Positions 1-8,333 of a DNA stretch of 64,000 nucleotides are shown here, one piece after another. The notes below the pieces were generated by a model. The model was not told where the DNA came from and made no database searches. It saw only the letters and a list, made by a program, of their open reading frames with translations. Positions within the stretch are counted from its first letter, which is position 1. The number at the start of each line of letters is the position of its first letter. A program made the position numbers and the translations under genes. Origin of the DNA: Lentzea albida (GTDB taxonomy: Bacteria > Actinomycetota > Actinomycetes > Mycobacteriales > Pseudonocardiaceae); contig NZ_FOFV01000009.1 of assembly GCF_900111005.1 (NCBI RefSeq), positions 62,001 through 126,000 of the forward strand, given 5' to 3'.

Positions 1-157
1 CGGACGGACGCGTGCCGATCACCAGCGTCTCCCCGTGCGTCGCCAACGCTTCCGGCGTCGCCGTCAGGTCGACCGCGGTGAATCCGGCCGTGTTGTCCGC
101 ACCGCCTGAGGAGCAGCCGGTGAGGACCAGCAAAACCGCGAGCGTCAGCCTCCGCAT
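1..157 (-). CDS. Lipoprotein, N-terminal part (cut by window edge)
   Basis: Seen: reading leftward from an ATG at 157 gives an uninterrupted frame to the window edge, about 52 residues. It starts MRR followed by a hydrophobic stretch and the lipobox L-T-G-C (Cys15), then Ser/Gly residues, a classic lipoprotein signal peptide. The remainder (about residues 20-52) is too short to name a family. It is divergent from the gene starting at 177, so the 19 bp between them must hold parts of both translation starts. Expected location: outer face of the cytoplasmic membrane. Function unknown. Confidence 0.7.
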   Translation of the reverse strand, partial: MRRLTLAVLLVLTGCSSGGADNTAGFTAVDLTATPEALATHGETLVIGTRPS

Positions 158-176
158 GCGGGCCAGTATCGACCAC

Positions 177-671
177 ATGCGCCCCGAACCCGGTCAGGTC
201 ATGCACTTCTCCGAGGACCCGCCGCTCACGCGGTTCGTCCCGCACGTGGCGGCGACGGCGCGGCAGCCCGATGCGTACGTGTGGGCGGTGGACGCGCACC
301 GCGCGCCGGACTACTGGTTCCCGCGGCAGTGCCCGCGAGTCCTGGTGATCTCCCCGACGGCCAGGGTGCACGCGATCGAGCACGGGTGGCTCGAGCGGAT
401 GCGGACAGCGGAGCTGTACGCGTACCGGTTCGACGCGGCACCGTTCCGGCCGTTCGGCGAGGAAGGTGAGGGCGGCGGCCACGCGCACGTCGCCACCGAG
501 CCGGTCACGCCGCTGGGGCCTGCCGAACCCGTCGGCGACCTGCTCGCGTTGCACGACGCCGCCGGCATCGAACTGCGGCTGCTGCCGAGCCTGTGGCCGT
601 TCTGGGACGAGGTCGTGACCGGTCCGCACACCTTCAGCGGCATCCGCCTGCGCAACGCCCTCCCGCGCTGA
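177..671 (+). CDS. DUF6886 family protein
   Basis: 164 residues. The start at 177 is chosen because the protein then opens MRPEPGQVMHFSEDP, the usual beginning of this actinobacterial family; an upstream in-frame ATG at 12 would lie inside the divergent lipoprotein gene. Conserved-looking blocks are HFSEDP (about residues 9-14), the RFVPHVAATARQP segment, VWAVDAxRxPDYWFPRQCPR, and a C-terminal LLPSLWPFWDEVV. No catalytic motif or membrane segment is evident. The family is widespread in actinomycetes without an assigned role, so it is probably a soluble cytoplasmic protein. Confidence 0.8.
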   Translation: MRPEPGQVMHFSEDPPLTRFVPHVAATARQPDAYVWAVDAHRAPDYWFPRQCPRVLVISPTARVHAIEHGWLERMRTAELYAYRFDAAPFRPFGEEGEGGGHAHVATEPVTPLGPAEPVGDLLALHDAAGIELRLLPSLWPFWDEVVTGPHTFSGIRLRNALPR

Positions 672-717
672 CCAGGAGGCGGCCCGGAAGCGGGGAAAGC
701 CTGGTAAACGTGGACGT

Positions 718-1092
718 ATGGGACTTCTCAGCGGGATGATGGGGAACGCGTCGAAGCTCGACCCGCGGGACGCCGCGAAGGAGTTCGGGCGCCTGCTGTC
801 GCACGGGGAGCAGATCCACGCGGCGTACCAGCTGCTGCGCGACTCGTTCCTGTTCACCGACCGGCGGCTGATCCTGGTCGACAAGCAGGGCATGACGGGC
901 AAGAAGGTCGAGTACCACTCGATCCCCTACAAGGCGATCACGCAGTTCTCGGTCGAGACGGCCGGGCACTTCGACCTCGACGCCGAGCTCAAGATCTGGG
1001 TCTCTAGCCACGACGTGCCGATCTCCAAGCAGTTCGGCAAGGGCGTCGACGTCTACGAGGTGCAGGCGCTGCTCGCCGCCTTCGTCCGGTAG
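718..1092 (+). CDS. Bacterial PH-domain protein
   Basis: 124 residues, ATG start. The body reads as a single bacterial PH domain (bPH_1/YvbH-like): a run of beta strands containing FLFTDRRLILVDKQG (about residues 42-56), the SIPYKAITQFSVETAG block, and a final DVYEVQALLAAFV helix. Members are small soluble proteins of unclear role, some linked to membranes or stress. A strong stem-loop follows 15 bp after the stop, so the gene is probably monocistronic. Confidence 0.85.
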   Translation: MGLLSGMMGNASKLDPRDAAKEFGRLLSHGEQIHAAYQLLRDSFLFTDRRLILVDKQGMTGKKVEYHSIPYKAITQFSVETAGHFDLDAELKIWVSSHDVPISKQFGKGVDVYEVQALLAAFVR

Positions 1093-1107
1093 GAACGCCG
1101 TAGCGCC

Positions 1108-1152
1108 AAGGGAAATCCCCCGCCGGCGGCGCGCCCGCGGGGGATTTCCCTT
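1108..1152. terminator. Bidirectional stem-loop terminator
   Basis: Perfect 16-bp inverted repeat AAGGGAAATCCCCCGC (1108-1123) with its complement at 1137-1152 and a 13-nt loop. It lies between the convergent PH-domain and DoxX genes, ending 7 bp from the DoxX stop. The A/T-containing outer stem gives short T runs on both strands, so it can serve both genes. Confidence 0.85.
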
Positions 1153-1159
1153 GTGGGGT

Positions 1160-1600
1160 CTAGCGGGCCTGCAGCATCGGGCGGAACCTGTCGCGGTACG
1201 CCCACGCCAGGCCGATCTCGGCGGCGGTCACGAGCAGTCCCGTCACCAGTCCGCTCGGCTCCAGGAAGACGTGGAACAGGAGGATGTTCACCACCATCGG
1301 GGCCAGCAGCGCGAGCGCCAGCGGCACGAACCGCCCGGCGAGGAGCAGCACACCGGCGACGACCTGGACGCCGGACGCGAGCTGCAGCATGTAGCCGGTG
1401 GCGTGGAGAGCCGCGCTGAACGCCACTCCGGCGGGCGCCATCGTGCTCGGATCGGGTGCGGGCATGAAGTTCAGGAACCCGTTCAAGCCGGTCGCGGTGA
1501 ACAGCAGGCCGGTCAGCACGCGGGTCACGAGCGTCGCGTGGCGGGCGGCGGCGGACTTGCGGACGGTGGTGGCGGCGGGGGTGGTGGTCGTGGCGGTCAT
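1160..1600 (-). CDS. DoxX family membrane protein
   Basis: 146 residues starting at ATG 1600, preceded by an AGGAGGAA ribosome site; longer in-frame versions run into the neighbouring regulator. After a Thr-rich, positively charged N-terminus there are four hydrophobic helices. The first contains TRVLTGLLFTATGLNGFLNF, a DoxX-type opening, and the protein ends AWAYRDRFRPMLQAR. DoxX proteins are small quinone/redox-associated membrane proteins of varied role. It lies 107 bp downstream of an HxlR regulator on the same strand, so that regulator may control it. Confidence 0.85.
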   Translation of the reverse strand: MTATTTTPAATTVRKSAAARHATLVTRVLTGLLFTATGLNGFLNFMPAPDPSTMAPAGVAFSAALHATGYMLQLASGVQVVAGVLLLAGRFVPLALALLAPMVVNILLFHVFLEPSGLVTGLLVTAAEIGLAWAYRDRFRPMLQAR

Positions 1601-1707
1601 CTCGGGTTCCTCCTGGGCTGTCGTGTCCTTCCACCGAGGAGTCGAACGGGCACCACCCCGGATCGACACGACCACCGAAAAATCTTGAGAAACCTCGAAA
1701 CAGCTGG

Positions 1708-2394
1708 TCAGACGCGTGCCGCGCGCACGTACTCCGCGACGGGGCTGAGCCTGAGCCAGTCCGGCAGGCCGCGCACCACCCAGCGCTGACCGGTCAGTTC
1801 GATCGTGCCCGCGCGGACCGCGTCGAGCAGTTCGAACTCGCCCTCCCACATGCGGTAGAGCGTGGCGAGGTCGGACGCCAGCACGGCGTCGACCTCCAGG
1901 CCGGGGTCGGTGTAGCAGATCGAGGCGTCACCGGGTTCGACGACGAGCCAGAACGTGCGTTGCCGGTCGCTGATGCGGACCTCGATGTTCGCGCGCTTGT
2001 CCAGACCGCTCGTGTCGACGCGGCCGTGCATCCACCACATCAGCACCTCGGGGTCGAGCTCCTCGGCGCGCGGGTCGCCGAACGCGTAACGGGCACCCCA
2101 GTCGGCGAGGCTGAACACCAGCGGGCGCAACGCCTCCCCCGCCTGCGTGAGCGTGTAGCCGTCGCCGGTGCGCTGCACGAGACCGGCGGTCGTCAGCTGC
2201 CGCAGCCGCCGCGACAGCAGGGCCCGGGAGAGTCCCGGCAGGCCGCGGGAGAGCTCGTTGAAGCGCGAGGCACCGACGAGCATGTCCCGCACGATCAGCA
2301 ACGTCCACCGGTCGCCCAGCACCTCGACGGCGCGGACGATCGGGCAGTACTGCGCATAGGTCCTCACAGGGGAGGTTTCCGCCCGGTGGCGCAT
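1708..2394 (-). CDS. HxlR-family transcriptional regulator
   Basis: 228 residues. The N-terminal half is an HxlR winged helix: YCPIVRAVEVLGDRWTLLIV (about residues 16-35), a recognition region FNELSRGLPGLSRALLSRRLRQL, and a wing ending GYTLTQAGEALRPLV. The C-terminal half (about 110-225) is an SCP2/sterol-carrier-like domain, as in the long actinobacterial HxlR subgroup. It is divergent from the acyl-CoA dehydrogenase gene with a 67-bp shared control region, and is the likely regulator of that gene and perhaps of the DoxX gene downstream. Ligand unknown. Confidence 0.9.
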   Translation of the reverse strand: MRHRAETSPVRTYAQYCPIVRAVEVLGDRWTLLIVRDMLVGASRFNELSRGLPGLSRALLSRRLRQLTTAGLVQRTGDGYTLTQAGEALRPLVFSLADWGARYAFGDPRAEELDPEVLMWWMHGRVDTSGLDKRANIEVRISDRQRTFWLVVEPGDASICYTDPGLEVDAVLASDLATLYRMWEGEFELLDAVRAGTIELTGQRWVVRGLPDWLRLSPVAEYVRAARV

Positions 2395-2461
2395 TTCGTT
2401 ACCGCCGTCCGGTTCACTTTCAGAACTACCCGCGGGGCTTGCCGGTTCTTACGTTCATCGC

Positions 2462-3607
2462 ATGACAACTCTTGACGCACCCCGTGTGACCGGCACGTTC
2501 CCGACCGTCACGAGGGAAGACGACGCGAAGTTCACCGACCTGGCCGCCCGCATCGGCGCGGTCGCGGCGGCCCACGCCTCCGAGCACGACCGCGACGCCA
2601 CGTTCGTGAGCGAGGCCTACGAGGCCATGCGCGAGGAGGGCTACCTGGCGTTGGCCGTACCCGAGGAACTGGGCGGGCTCGGCGCCACGATGCGCCAGGT
2701 CTGCTACGCCCAGGCGGAGCTCGCGCGCCACGACGGCGCCACCGCCCTGGCCGTCACGATGCACCTCTACCTGACGCTGATGCAGGGCTACCGCAGACGC
2801 AAGGGCGCACCGGACGCGGAGGGCGTGCTGCGGCGCGTGGCGGCGGAAGGCCTGGTCATCGCCACCAGCGGCGGGTCGGACTGGCTGTGGCCGACGACGA
2901 CCGCGACCCCCGTCGACGGCGGGTTCCTCGTGAACGGGCGCAAGGCGTTCTGCAGCCAGTCGCCGCGCGCGAACGTCGTGGCCACGTCCGCCGTGCTCGG
3001 GGAGGAGGTGCTGCACTTCAGCGCGCCTCTCAACGCCGAAGGCGTGCGCATCGAGGAAACCTGGGACACGCTCGGCATGCGCGGCACGGCCAGCCACGAC
3101 GTGGTGCTGGAGGACGTGTTCATCCCGGCCGAGAAGATCGCGGCCCGCCGTCCGTACGGCGAGTTCGGCGCTCCCCTGTTCGCCGCGGTCGTCCACTTCG
3201 CACCGGTGTGCGGGGCGACGTACTTCGGCATCGCGGCGGGCGCGCGGGACGTGGCCGTCCGCGCGACGACGAAGAACGCCACCCGGCAGATCGGGTTGAT
3301 GGACTACAAGCTGCGCACGGCGTGGTGGTCGCTGATGGGATCGATCGAGGAGCTCGGTTCGGACTACACGGCGGGCCCGGAGGCGACGACCACGGTGATG
3401 CTGGCGAAGCGGCAGGCCGTCGTGGAGGCGATCGAGGTCGTCGACATCGCGATGGAGGTCCTCGGTGGACGGTCGTTCTTCAAGCGCTCACCGCTGGAAC
3501 GCGCCTACCGCGACGTGCGTGCCGGAACGTTCCACCCGCTCACACCCGAAGCCACACTCGTGTACGCGGGCAAGGTCGCACAGGGTGACCCCGGGGTGAC
3601 GGAATAG
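2462..3607 (+). CDS. Acyl-CoA dehydrogenase family protein
   Basis: 381 residues, a normal length for the FAD-dependent acyl-CoA dehydrogenase fold. The N-terminal helical domain has EEGYLALAVPEELGGLGA; the middle beta domain has FCSQSPRANVVATSAV and WDTLGMRGTASHDVVLEDVFIP; the C-terminal helical domain has VVDIAMEVLGGRSFFKRSPLERAYRDVRAG. Expected reaction: alpha,beta-dehydrogenation of a CoA thioester, or a related flavin oxidation, in the cytoplasm. The substrate cannot be told, and no partner beta-oxidation genes adjoin. Probably controlled by the divergent HxlR regulator. Confidence 0.9.
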   Translation: MTTLDAPRVTGTFPTVTREDDAKFTDLAARIGAVAAAHASEHDRDATFVSEAYEAMREEGYLALAVPEELGGLGATMRQVCYAQAELARHDGATALAVTMHLYLTLMQGYRRRKGAPDAEGVLRRVAAEGLVIATSGGSDWLWPTTTATPVDGGFLVNGRKAFCSQSPRANVVATSAVLGEEVLHFSAPLNAEGVRIEETWDTLGMRGTASHDVVLEDVFIPAEKIAARRPYGEFGAPLFAAVVHFAPVCGATYFGIAAGARDVAVRATTKNATRQIGLMDYKLRTAWWSLMGSIEELGSDYTAGPEATTTVMLAKRQAVVEAIEVVDIAMEVLGGRSFFKRSPLERAYRDVRAGTFHPLTPEATLVYAGKVAQGDPGVTE

Positions 3608-3675
3608 GTTCAAGTTGTAGGCGTGCCAAGGGTTTGCGACGATGCGGACCCATCCTCGGAGAAGGAGCGATTCCG

Positions 3676-4083
3676 GTGGCCACTCGCCTCAACCCGTACA
3701 TCAGCTTCGACGGCCAGGCCCGCGAGGCGATGGAGTTCTACCAGTCGGTCTTCGGTGGTGAGCTGAAGATGAACACCTTCGGCGAGTTCGGCATGCAGGA
3801 CACGCCGCAGGCCGACCAGATCATGCACGCGCAGTTGGAGACCGACGCCGGCTACACGATCATGGCCGCCGACACGCCGCCCGGCATGGAGTACCGGCAG
3901 GGCTCCAGCATCACGGTGTCGCTGTCGGGCGACGACGAGGTGCTGCGCCAGTACTTCACCGCCCTCGCGGAGGGCGGCAAGATCGGCACGCCGCTCGAGA
4001 AGCAGATGTGGGGCGACGAGTACGGCGACCTCGTCGACAGGTTCGGCGTCAACTGGATGGTCAACCTGGGCGGTCTGGGCTGA
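3676..4083 (+). CDS. VOC family (glyoxalase/PhnB-like) protein
   Basis: 135 residues from GTG 3676, which follows a GGAGAAGGAG ribosome site; an upstream ATG at 3634 lacks one. The sequence opens with a PhnB-like block (LNPYISFDGQAREAMEFYQS, VFGGEL) and ends GDLVDRFGVNWMVN, typical of the PhnB/YjdN-like branch of the vicinal oxygen chelate superfamily. These small cytoplasmic proteins include metalloenzymes and metal-free binding proteins; no specific substrate is evident. It stands alone between the acyl-CoA dehydrogenase and a methyltransferase gene. Confidence 0.9.
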   Translation: MATRLNPYISFDGQAREAMEFYQSVFGGELKMNTFGEFGMQDTPQADQIMHAQLETDAGYTIMAADTPPGMEYRQGSSITVSLSGDDEVLRQYFTALAEGGKIGTPLEKQMWGDEYGDLVDRFGVNWMVNLGGLG

Positions 4084-4136
4084 CCACCGGCGGGGCGGGG
4101 CCGCGGGAGTAGCCCCGCCCGCCGCGCTGACGCATC

Positions 4137-4526
4137 ATGGGGATCATGAGCGAGCGTCTGAGAGGTGTGGTCGGCCAACTCGCGATCCGGCCCGGCGACC
4201 GGGTGCTGGAGATCGGCTGCGGGCAGGGCGTGGCCGCCACGATGGTGTGCCAGCTGCTGTCCACCGGCACGCTCACCGCGATCGACCGCTCGGTGAGGAT
4301 GGTCGAGGCCGCGACCCGCCGCAACGCCCCGTACGTGGCGTCGGGCAAGGCGGAGTTCCTCATCGCGTCGCTGGAGGACGTGAACCTGGGCGACCGGCGG
4401 TTCGACCTCGTGTTCGCCGTGCGCGTCGGCCTGTTCCACCGCGATCCCGCCCGCGCCCGCGCCCTGGTGGAGCCGTGGCTCGCGCCGGGTGCGCGGGTGC
4501 GGTCGTTCTTCGACGTTCCGGTCTAG
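4137..4526 (+). CDS. Short class I SAM-dependent methyltransferase
   Basis: 129 residues; ATG 4146 is an alternative start. A SAM-binding motif I VLEIGCGQG (about residues 23-31), an acidic motif AIDRS, and RFDLVFAVRVGLFHRDPA mark a class I methyltransferase. The protein is short for the fold (usually 180-250 residues) and stops soon after strand 5 (GARVRSFFDVPV). Its TAG stop lies in the CTAG at the left tip of the palindromic element at 4523-4689, so the original C-terminus may have been lost to that insertion. Substrate unknown; possibly inactive. Confidence 0.75.
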   Translation: MGIMSERLRGVVGQLAIRPGDRVLEIGCGQGVAATMVCQLLSTGTLTAIDRSVRMVEAATRRNAPYVASGKAEFLIASLEDVNLGDRRFDLVFAVRVGLFHRDPARARALVEPWLAPGARVRSFFDVPV

Positions 4527-4689
4527 TGGTGTGGCGCAGGAGGTCGGCGAGGTGACGCGCGCTCAGCAGGGCGCCTCGCGGCACCGCCCCCACGCCCCCG
4601 TACCACCAGTACGACGACGTGGGGGCGGCACCACGATGCACCCGTCTGACCACGGATTCCCCCGACAACCTCCTGCGCCACACCACTAG
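4523..4689. mobile_element. MITE-like palindromic element, 167 bp
   Basis: Perfect 22-bp terminal inverted repeats at 4523-4544 and 4668-4689. Both begin with CTAG, which could be a 4-bp target duplication, or TA within it. Inside is a second inverted repeat, CCGCCCCCACG near 4583 paired with CGTGGGGGCGG near 4618, so the whole element can fold into a long hairpin. It is too short to code for a transposase. The tips supply the TAG stop codons of both convergent flanking genes. This fits a non-autonomous transposon moved by a transposase elsewhere; a plain bidirectional terminator is the alternative. Confidence 0.6.
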
Positions 4690-6401
4690 TCCGCGTCGAG
4701 GGTTCGTTCCAGCAGGTCGTCGACGCGGGCGTCCCAGTCCGCCTCCTCGACGGTGCCGTTCAGGACGGCGACGGCGGCGAGCGTGACCGTGCCCTCCACG
4801 TCCGCGGTCAGGGTCGGGACGTGTGCGGCGGTGGTGAAGGCCGTGCCCTGAGGTGCGGTCTGCGACTTCTCGCCGGTCCAGCCCCGCACCCCGACGAGCC
4901 GGGACGGCAGGTCGGTGGCCCAGCCGGTGAGCTCGGCCGTCGTGCCCGGTGGCGCGCCGATGATGCGGTGGACGCGCAGTTCCTGGTCACCCCACACGGC
5001 CGTGACGCTCTCGACCTTCAAGCCCGGCACCACGACCTGGTTCGCGTCGAACACCGGCCGGTGCCAGGACGCGGCCCAGTTGTCCCGCGCGCCCAGGGGG
5101 TGGATCCGCCGCCGCACGCTGCGGTCGCCCCGGACGACCAGGCTGAGGTGGTTGTCGGCCACGTTGTGCTTCGAGGTCGGGCCGGTGGAGGTCGAGTAGG
5201 CGAACCGGCTGTACAGCGGATCGTCGTCGGTCGCGTACTCCCCTTCGAACGGCCGGACGTGGTCGCTGCCGTGGTTGTGCAGCCTCGTGACGCCGCCGTG
5301 GCGTTGGACCAGGAGGCCCGGACCGGGCAGCGCGAGCGTTCGGTCCTCGTCCTGCACCTCTTCCACCGCGGTCCACAGTGGATGGTCGGGGCCGGCGAGC
5401 AGGCAGACGAACGCCTTCGACGCCCAGTACGGCGAGGCCGGGCCGGAGTAGGGCTGCAGGCTTGCCTCGTGCGGCCCGTGCCAGCCGAGGCTGAGCAGGC
5501 CGTCGGTGAGCGAGCTGCGGTCGAGGAAGTACCGCAGCGAGTTGCTGATGAGGTACCGCGAGTGGCCGGGGCTCAACGGCGTCTCCCCGGTGACCGCCCC
5601 CAGCGCCACGGCCGACGCGGCGGCGAACCGGTAGGTCAGCGACCGTCCGAAGTAGAGCGGAGCGCCGTCCGCGCCGAACAGCAGGTGGAAGCTCTTCAGG
5701 TGCTCGCGCAGGTGCGTGGTGACCGGCCGCCCGTCGAGGTGTGCGTCGAGCGCCGGGTAGAGGTGCAGCGCCCACCCGTTGTAGTGGTCGAACGCCCTGC
5801 CGTCGCCGTCGGAGTACCAGCCGTCCCCGACGTACCAGCCTTGGAGCAACTCCATCGCACGCTGTTTGGCCCGACGGGTCTCGTCGTCGCCGCGACCGGC
5901 GTTCTCCAGGAACGACGCCACGGTGTAGGGGAAGAAGTACCAGTTGTTGGCGGCCGGCACGTGCCGCAGCGAGCCCCTCAGCCAGGCCTCGGCCCGGTCC
6001 TGGGTCTCCTCGGGGAGCTCGTCCCACAGCCACGGTTTGGTCAGGCGCAGTCCGAGCGCCACGGAGGCCGATTCGACCATGGGCTGGCCGACGTCGGAGA
6101 TGGCGGGCCACTGCCCGCCGGTCCCGGCGGTGAGACCCGCGGCGTACCGCTCGAGCCGGTTGTGCGGGTCGTCGCCGTGCGCGGTGCGGAAGGCGGCGGC
6201 GAGGAACGTGCGGGCGTAGCCCTCCAGGCCGTCGGACCGGACGCCGCTGCGGGACGGCCTGCCGGGCAGGTCGAGGAAGGCGTGGTCCGGGGAGGCGTGG
6301 CGCCAGGCGGCGTCGAGCAGGCCGTCGGCGGTGGCGACCCAGTGGGCGCGGGTGAGGCCGGTGCGGGGGCTGAGGGCGTGGTCGGGGTCGGGCAGCTTCA
6401 C
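4686..6401 (-). CDS. DUF2264 domain protein (heparinase-like)
   Basis: 571 residues. The sequence matches the DUF2264 family: an N-terminal alpha/alpha-barrel-like half with LEGYARTFLAAAFR, ANNWYFFPYTVASFLENAG, GDGWYSDGDGRAFDHYNGWALH (about residues 190-215), then a beta-rich C-terminal half. No signal peptide is seen, so it is cytoplasmic. DUF2264 genes often accompany polysaccharide or uronate utilisation, and this one is the last gene of the sugar-ABC operon on the same strand, 157 bp downstream of the dehydrogenase gene. A role on an imported saccharide is inferred; the reaction is unknown. The TAG stop lies in the tip of the adjacent palindromic element. Confidence 0.85.
   Translation of the reverse strand: MKLPDPDHALSPRTGLTRAHWVATADGLLDAAWRHASPDHAFLDLPGRPSRSGVRSDGLEGYARTFLAAAFRTAHGDDPHNRLERYAAGLTAGTGGQWPAISDVGQPMVESASVALGLRLTKPWLWDELPEETQDRAEAWLRGSLRHVPAANNWYFFPYTVASFLENAGRGDDETRRAKQRAMELLQGWYVGDGWYSDGDGRAFDHYNGWALHLYPALDAHLDGRPVTTHLREHLKSFHLLFGADGAPLYFGRSLTYRFAAASAVALGAVTGETPLSPGHSRYLISNSLRYFLDRSSLTDGLLSLGWHGPHEASLQPYSGPASPYWASKAFVCLLAGPDHPLWTAVEEVQDEDRTLALPGPGLLVQRHGGVTRLHNHGSDHVRPFEGEYATDDDPLYSRFAYSTSTGPTSKHNVADNHLSLVVRGDRSVRRRIHPLGARDNWAASWHRPVFDANQVVVPGLKVESVTAVWGDQELRVHRIIGAPPGTTAELTGWATDLPSRLVGVRGWTGEKSQTAPQGTAFTTAAHVPTLTADVEGTVTLAAVAVLNGTVEEADWDARVDDLLERTLDAD
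5372..5382. repeat. Iterated palindrome TCCACAGTGGA, copy 1
   Basis: An 11-bp odd palindrome that occurs four times in the window (also 12868, 17219 and 49115). This copy lies inside the DUF2264 gene. Confidence 0.5.
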
Positions 6402-6558
6402 GCGATGGGGTCCCTTCGCTCGGCCGGCGGCCGGCTGTGGTCTGACAGGTTCATGCGTTCGTGGGGCGGCTGCGCCGCAGGTGGTGGGCTGTGGTGCGGT
6501 GGCGCCACGCGGGCCTGGACCCGACCCGCCACGCGGCCCCCGGCTCTCTCCTGCTCCC

Positions 6559-7491
6559 TCACGCGATCCTCCCCCTCAACTCCGCCGGCACCGGGGTCGC
6601 GAACCCCTCCCCCGCCGCCCACCGCCGCACCTCGTCCACCGCGTGCCGCCCGAGCCGCCCCCACTCGTTGCCCTGCGAACCGGCCAGGTGAGGCGTGATC
6701 AGCACGGCATCGCTGTGCCACAACGGGTGTTCCGCCGGCAGCACCTCCGGGTCGGTCACGTCGAGCACCGCGCGGATCCGCCCGGCCTCCGCCGCCAGCG
6801 CGTCCTGGTCCACCACCGCGCCCCGGGCCGTGTTGATCAGCACGGCGTCGTCGCGCAGCAACCCGAGCAGTTCGGCGCTCACCAGGCCGACGGTCTCCGG
6901 CAGCAGGGGCGTGTGCACGCTGACCACGTCGCTGCGTTCGAACAACTCGGCCAGCCCCACGGATTCGGCACCGTCCACTTCGGTCACGAACGGGTCGTGC
7001 ACCAGCACCTGGAAATCGTAGGGCGCGAGCAGCTCGATCACCCGGCGGCCGATCAGCGACGCCGACAGGATGCCCACGACGGTGCCGAAGTTGCCCACCG
7101 AAGGAGCCACCTCGTACACCGCCATCCGCTTGGTCTCGCGGTACTCGCGGGCGCGTTCGAGCACCCGCTTGCCGCTCAGCAGGATCATCGCGACGGTGTA
7201 CTCGGCCACCGGCAGCGCGTTGGCCTGGGCGGCCGACGACACCGCGATGCCGCGGTCCCAGCACGCGTCGGTAACGAAGCCCTTGACCGACCCGGCCGTG
7301 TGCACGATCGCCGTCAGACGAGGCAACCGGGACAGCACGGAGGCCGTGATCGGTGGACACCCCCAGCCCGTCACGAGCAGGTCGACGTCGGGCACGTCCG
7401 CGAAGTCCGGGAAGACGCCGGCGAACTCGCAGACCGACTCCAGGGAGCCGAGCACGGGCGTGAGGACGGCGGTGGCGGCCTCCGCCGACAT
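6559..7491 (-). CDS. D-2-hydroxyacid dehydrogenase (NAD-dependent)
   Basis: 310 residues from ATG 7491 (a GTG lies one codon earlier), 14 bp after the permease stop. It has the D-2-hydroxyacid dehydrogenase/SerA-like arrangement: an N-terminal catalytic lobe, a central Rossmann region with GTVVGILSASLIGRRV, the HTPLLPETVGLVSAE segment, LLRDDAVLINTARGAVVDQDAL, LDVTDPEVLPAEHPLW, and the catalytic His in ITPHLAGSQGNEW. It probably oxidises or reduces a 2-keto/2-hydroxy sugar acid derived from the substrate imported by the neighbouring ABC transporter. It is not housekeeping SerA, because the regulatory C-terminal domain is absent. Confidence 0.88.
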   Translation of the reverse strand: MSAEAATAVLTPVLGSLESVCEFAGVFPDFADVPDVDLLVTGWGCPPITASVLSRLPRLTAIVHTAGSVKGFVTDACWDRGIAVSSAAQANALPVAEYTVAMILLSGKRVLERAREYRETKRMAVYEVAPSVGNFGTVVGILSASLIGRRVIELLAPYDFQVLVHDPFVTEVDGAESVGLAELFERSDVVSVHTPLLPETVGLVSAELLGLLRDDAVLINTARGAVVDQDALAAEAGRIRAVLDVTDPEVLPAEHPLWHSDAVLITPHLAGSQGNEWGRLGRHAVDEVRRWAAGEGFATPVPAELRGRIA

Positions 7492-7505
7492 CACGCCCGC
7501 GGCCC

Positions 7506-8333
7506 TCACTTGACGGCTCCCGCGGTCATGCCGGCCTTCCAGAACCGTTGCAGCAACATGAACGCGAGGATCAGCGGCAGCACCGCGAAGAGAGATCCCA
7601 TGATCACCACCGGGTAGTACTCGGGAGACACCGTGGCCGAACTGTTCCACTGGTACAGGCCAAGGCTGACGGGGTAGAGCAACTGGTCGGACAACATCAC
7701 CATCGGGAGGAAGAAGTTGTTCCAGATCGTGGTGAGCTGGAACAGGAACAGCGTGACCAGCCCCGGGCCGAGCATGCGCAGCGCGACCTTGAAGTACGTG
7801 GCGAGGTCGCCGGCGCCGTCGATGCGCGCGGCCTCCAGCACCTCGTCGGGCACGTAGCCCTGCGCGAAGATCCGGCCGAGGTAGACGCCGAACGGGTTGA
7901 ACAGCGCCGGGATGAACACCGCCCAGAACGTGTTCACCAGGCCGGCCTCGGACGCCATCAGGTAGAGCGGCAGCGCGAGCACGGTCTGCGGCACCATGAC
8001 CGCCGCGAGCACGAGCCCGAAGAGCTTCTCCTTGTGGCGGAAGGCGTACTTGTCGAACGCGTAGCCCGCGGCGATCGAGATGAACGCGCTGACGGCCGCG
8101 CCGAACACCGCGTACAGCAGGCTGTTGAGGTACCAGCGCCCGTACAGGCCCTTGTCCATCGCGAACAGGTTCTGCACGTTCTCCACCAGCGAGAACCCGC
8201 CGAACAGGTCGCTGTTGAACAGCGCGTCGACGTTCTTCGTGGCGGCGAGCACGAGCCACATCACCGGCAGCAGGGTGTAGAGCACCGAGATGCCCACGAC
8301 CACGTTCACCGTGGTCCGGCCGAGGAGGGTCAT
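7506..8333 (-). CDS. Carbohydrate ABC transporter permease (MalG type)
   Basis: 275 residues, six hydrophobic helices. The inner-membrane component loop EAA motif reads EVLEAARIDGAGDLATYFKVALRMLGPG (about residues 175-202), typical of CUT1 sugar transporters. The ATG start overlaps the upstream permease stop by one base (TGATG), so the two are translationally coupled. It forms the membrane channel with the 8333-9208 permease and the lipoprotein at 9205-10503. No ATPase gene is present, as is common in actinomycetes where a shared MsiK-type ATPase energises several importers. Confidence 0.93.
   Translation of the reverse strand: MTLLGRTTVNVVVGISVLYTLLPVMWLVLAATKNVDALFNSDLFGGFSLVENVQNLFAMDKGLYGRWYLNSLLYAVFGAAVSAFISIAAGYAFDKYAFRHKEKLFGLVLAAVMVPQTVLALPLYLMASEAGLVNTFWAVFIPALFNPFGVYLGRIFAQGYVPDEVLEAARIDGAGDLATYFKVALRMLGPGLVTLFLFQLTTIWNNFFLPMVMLSDQLLYPVSLGLYQWNSSATVSPEYYPVVIMGSLFAVLPLILAFMLLQRFWKAGMTAGAVK

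Noticed and set aside
1108..1152. 16-bp perfect inverted repeat as a mobile element
   Set aside because: Too short, no flanking duplication, and ideally placed as a terminator between convergent genes.
6402..6558. Possible small gene between dehydrogenase and DUF2264
   Set aside because: No start with ribosome site or biased codons; only a short GCGGC-TGC-GCCGC hairpin is visible.
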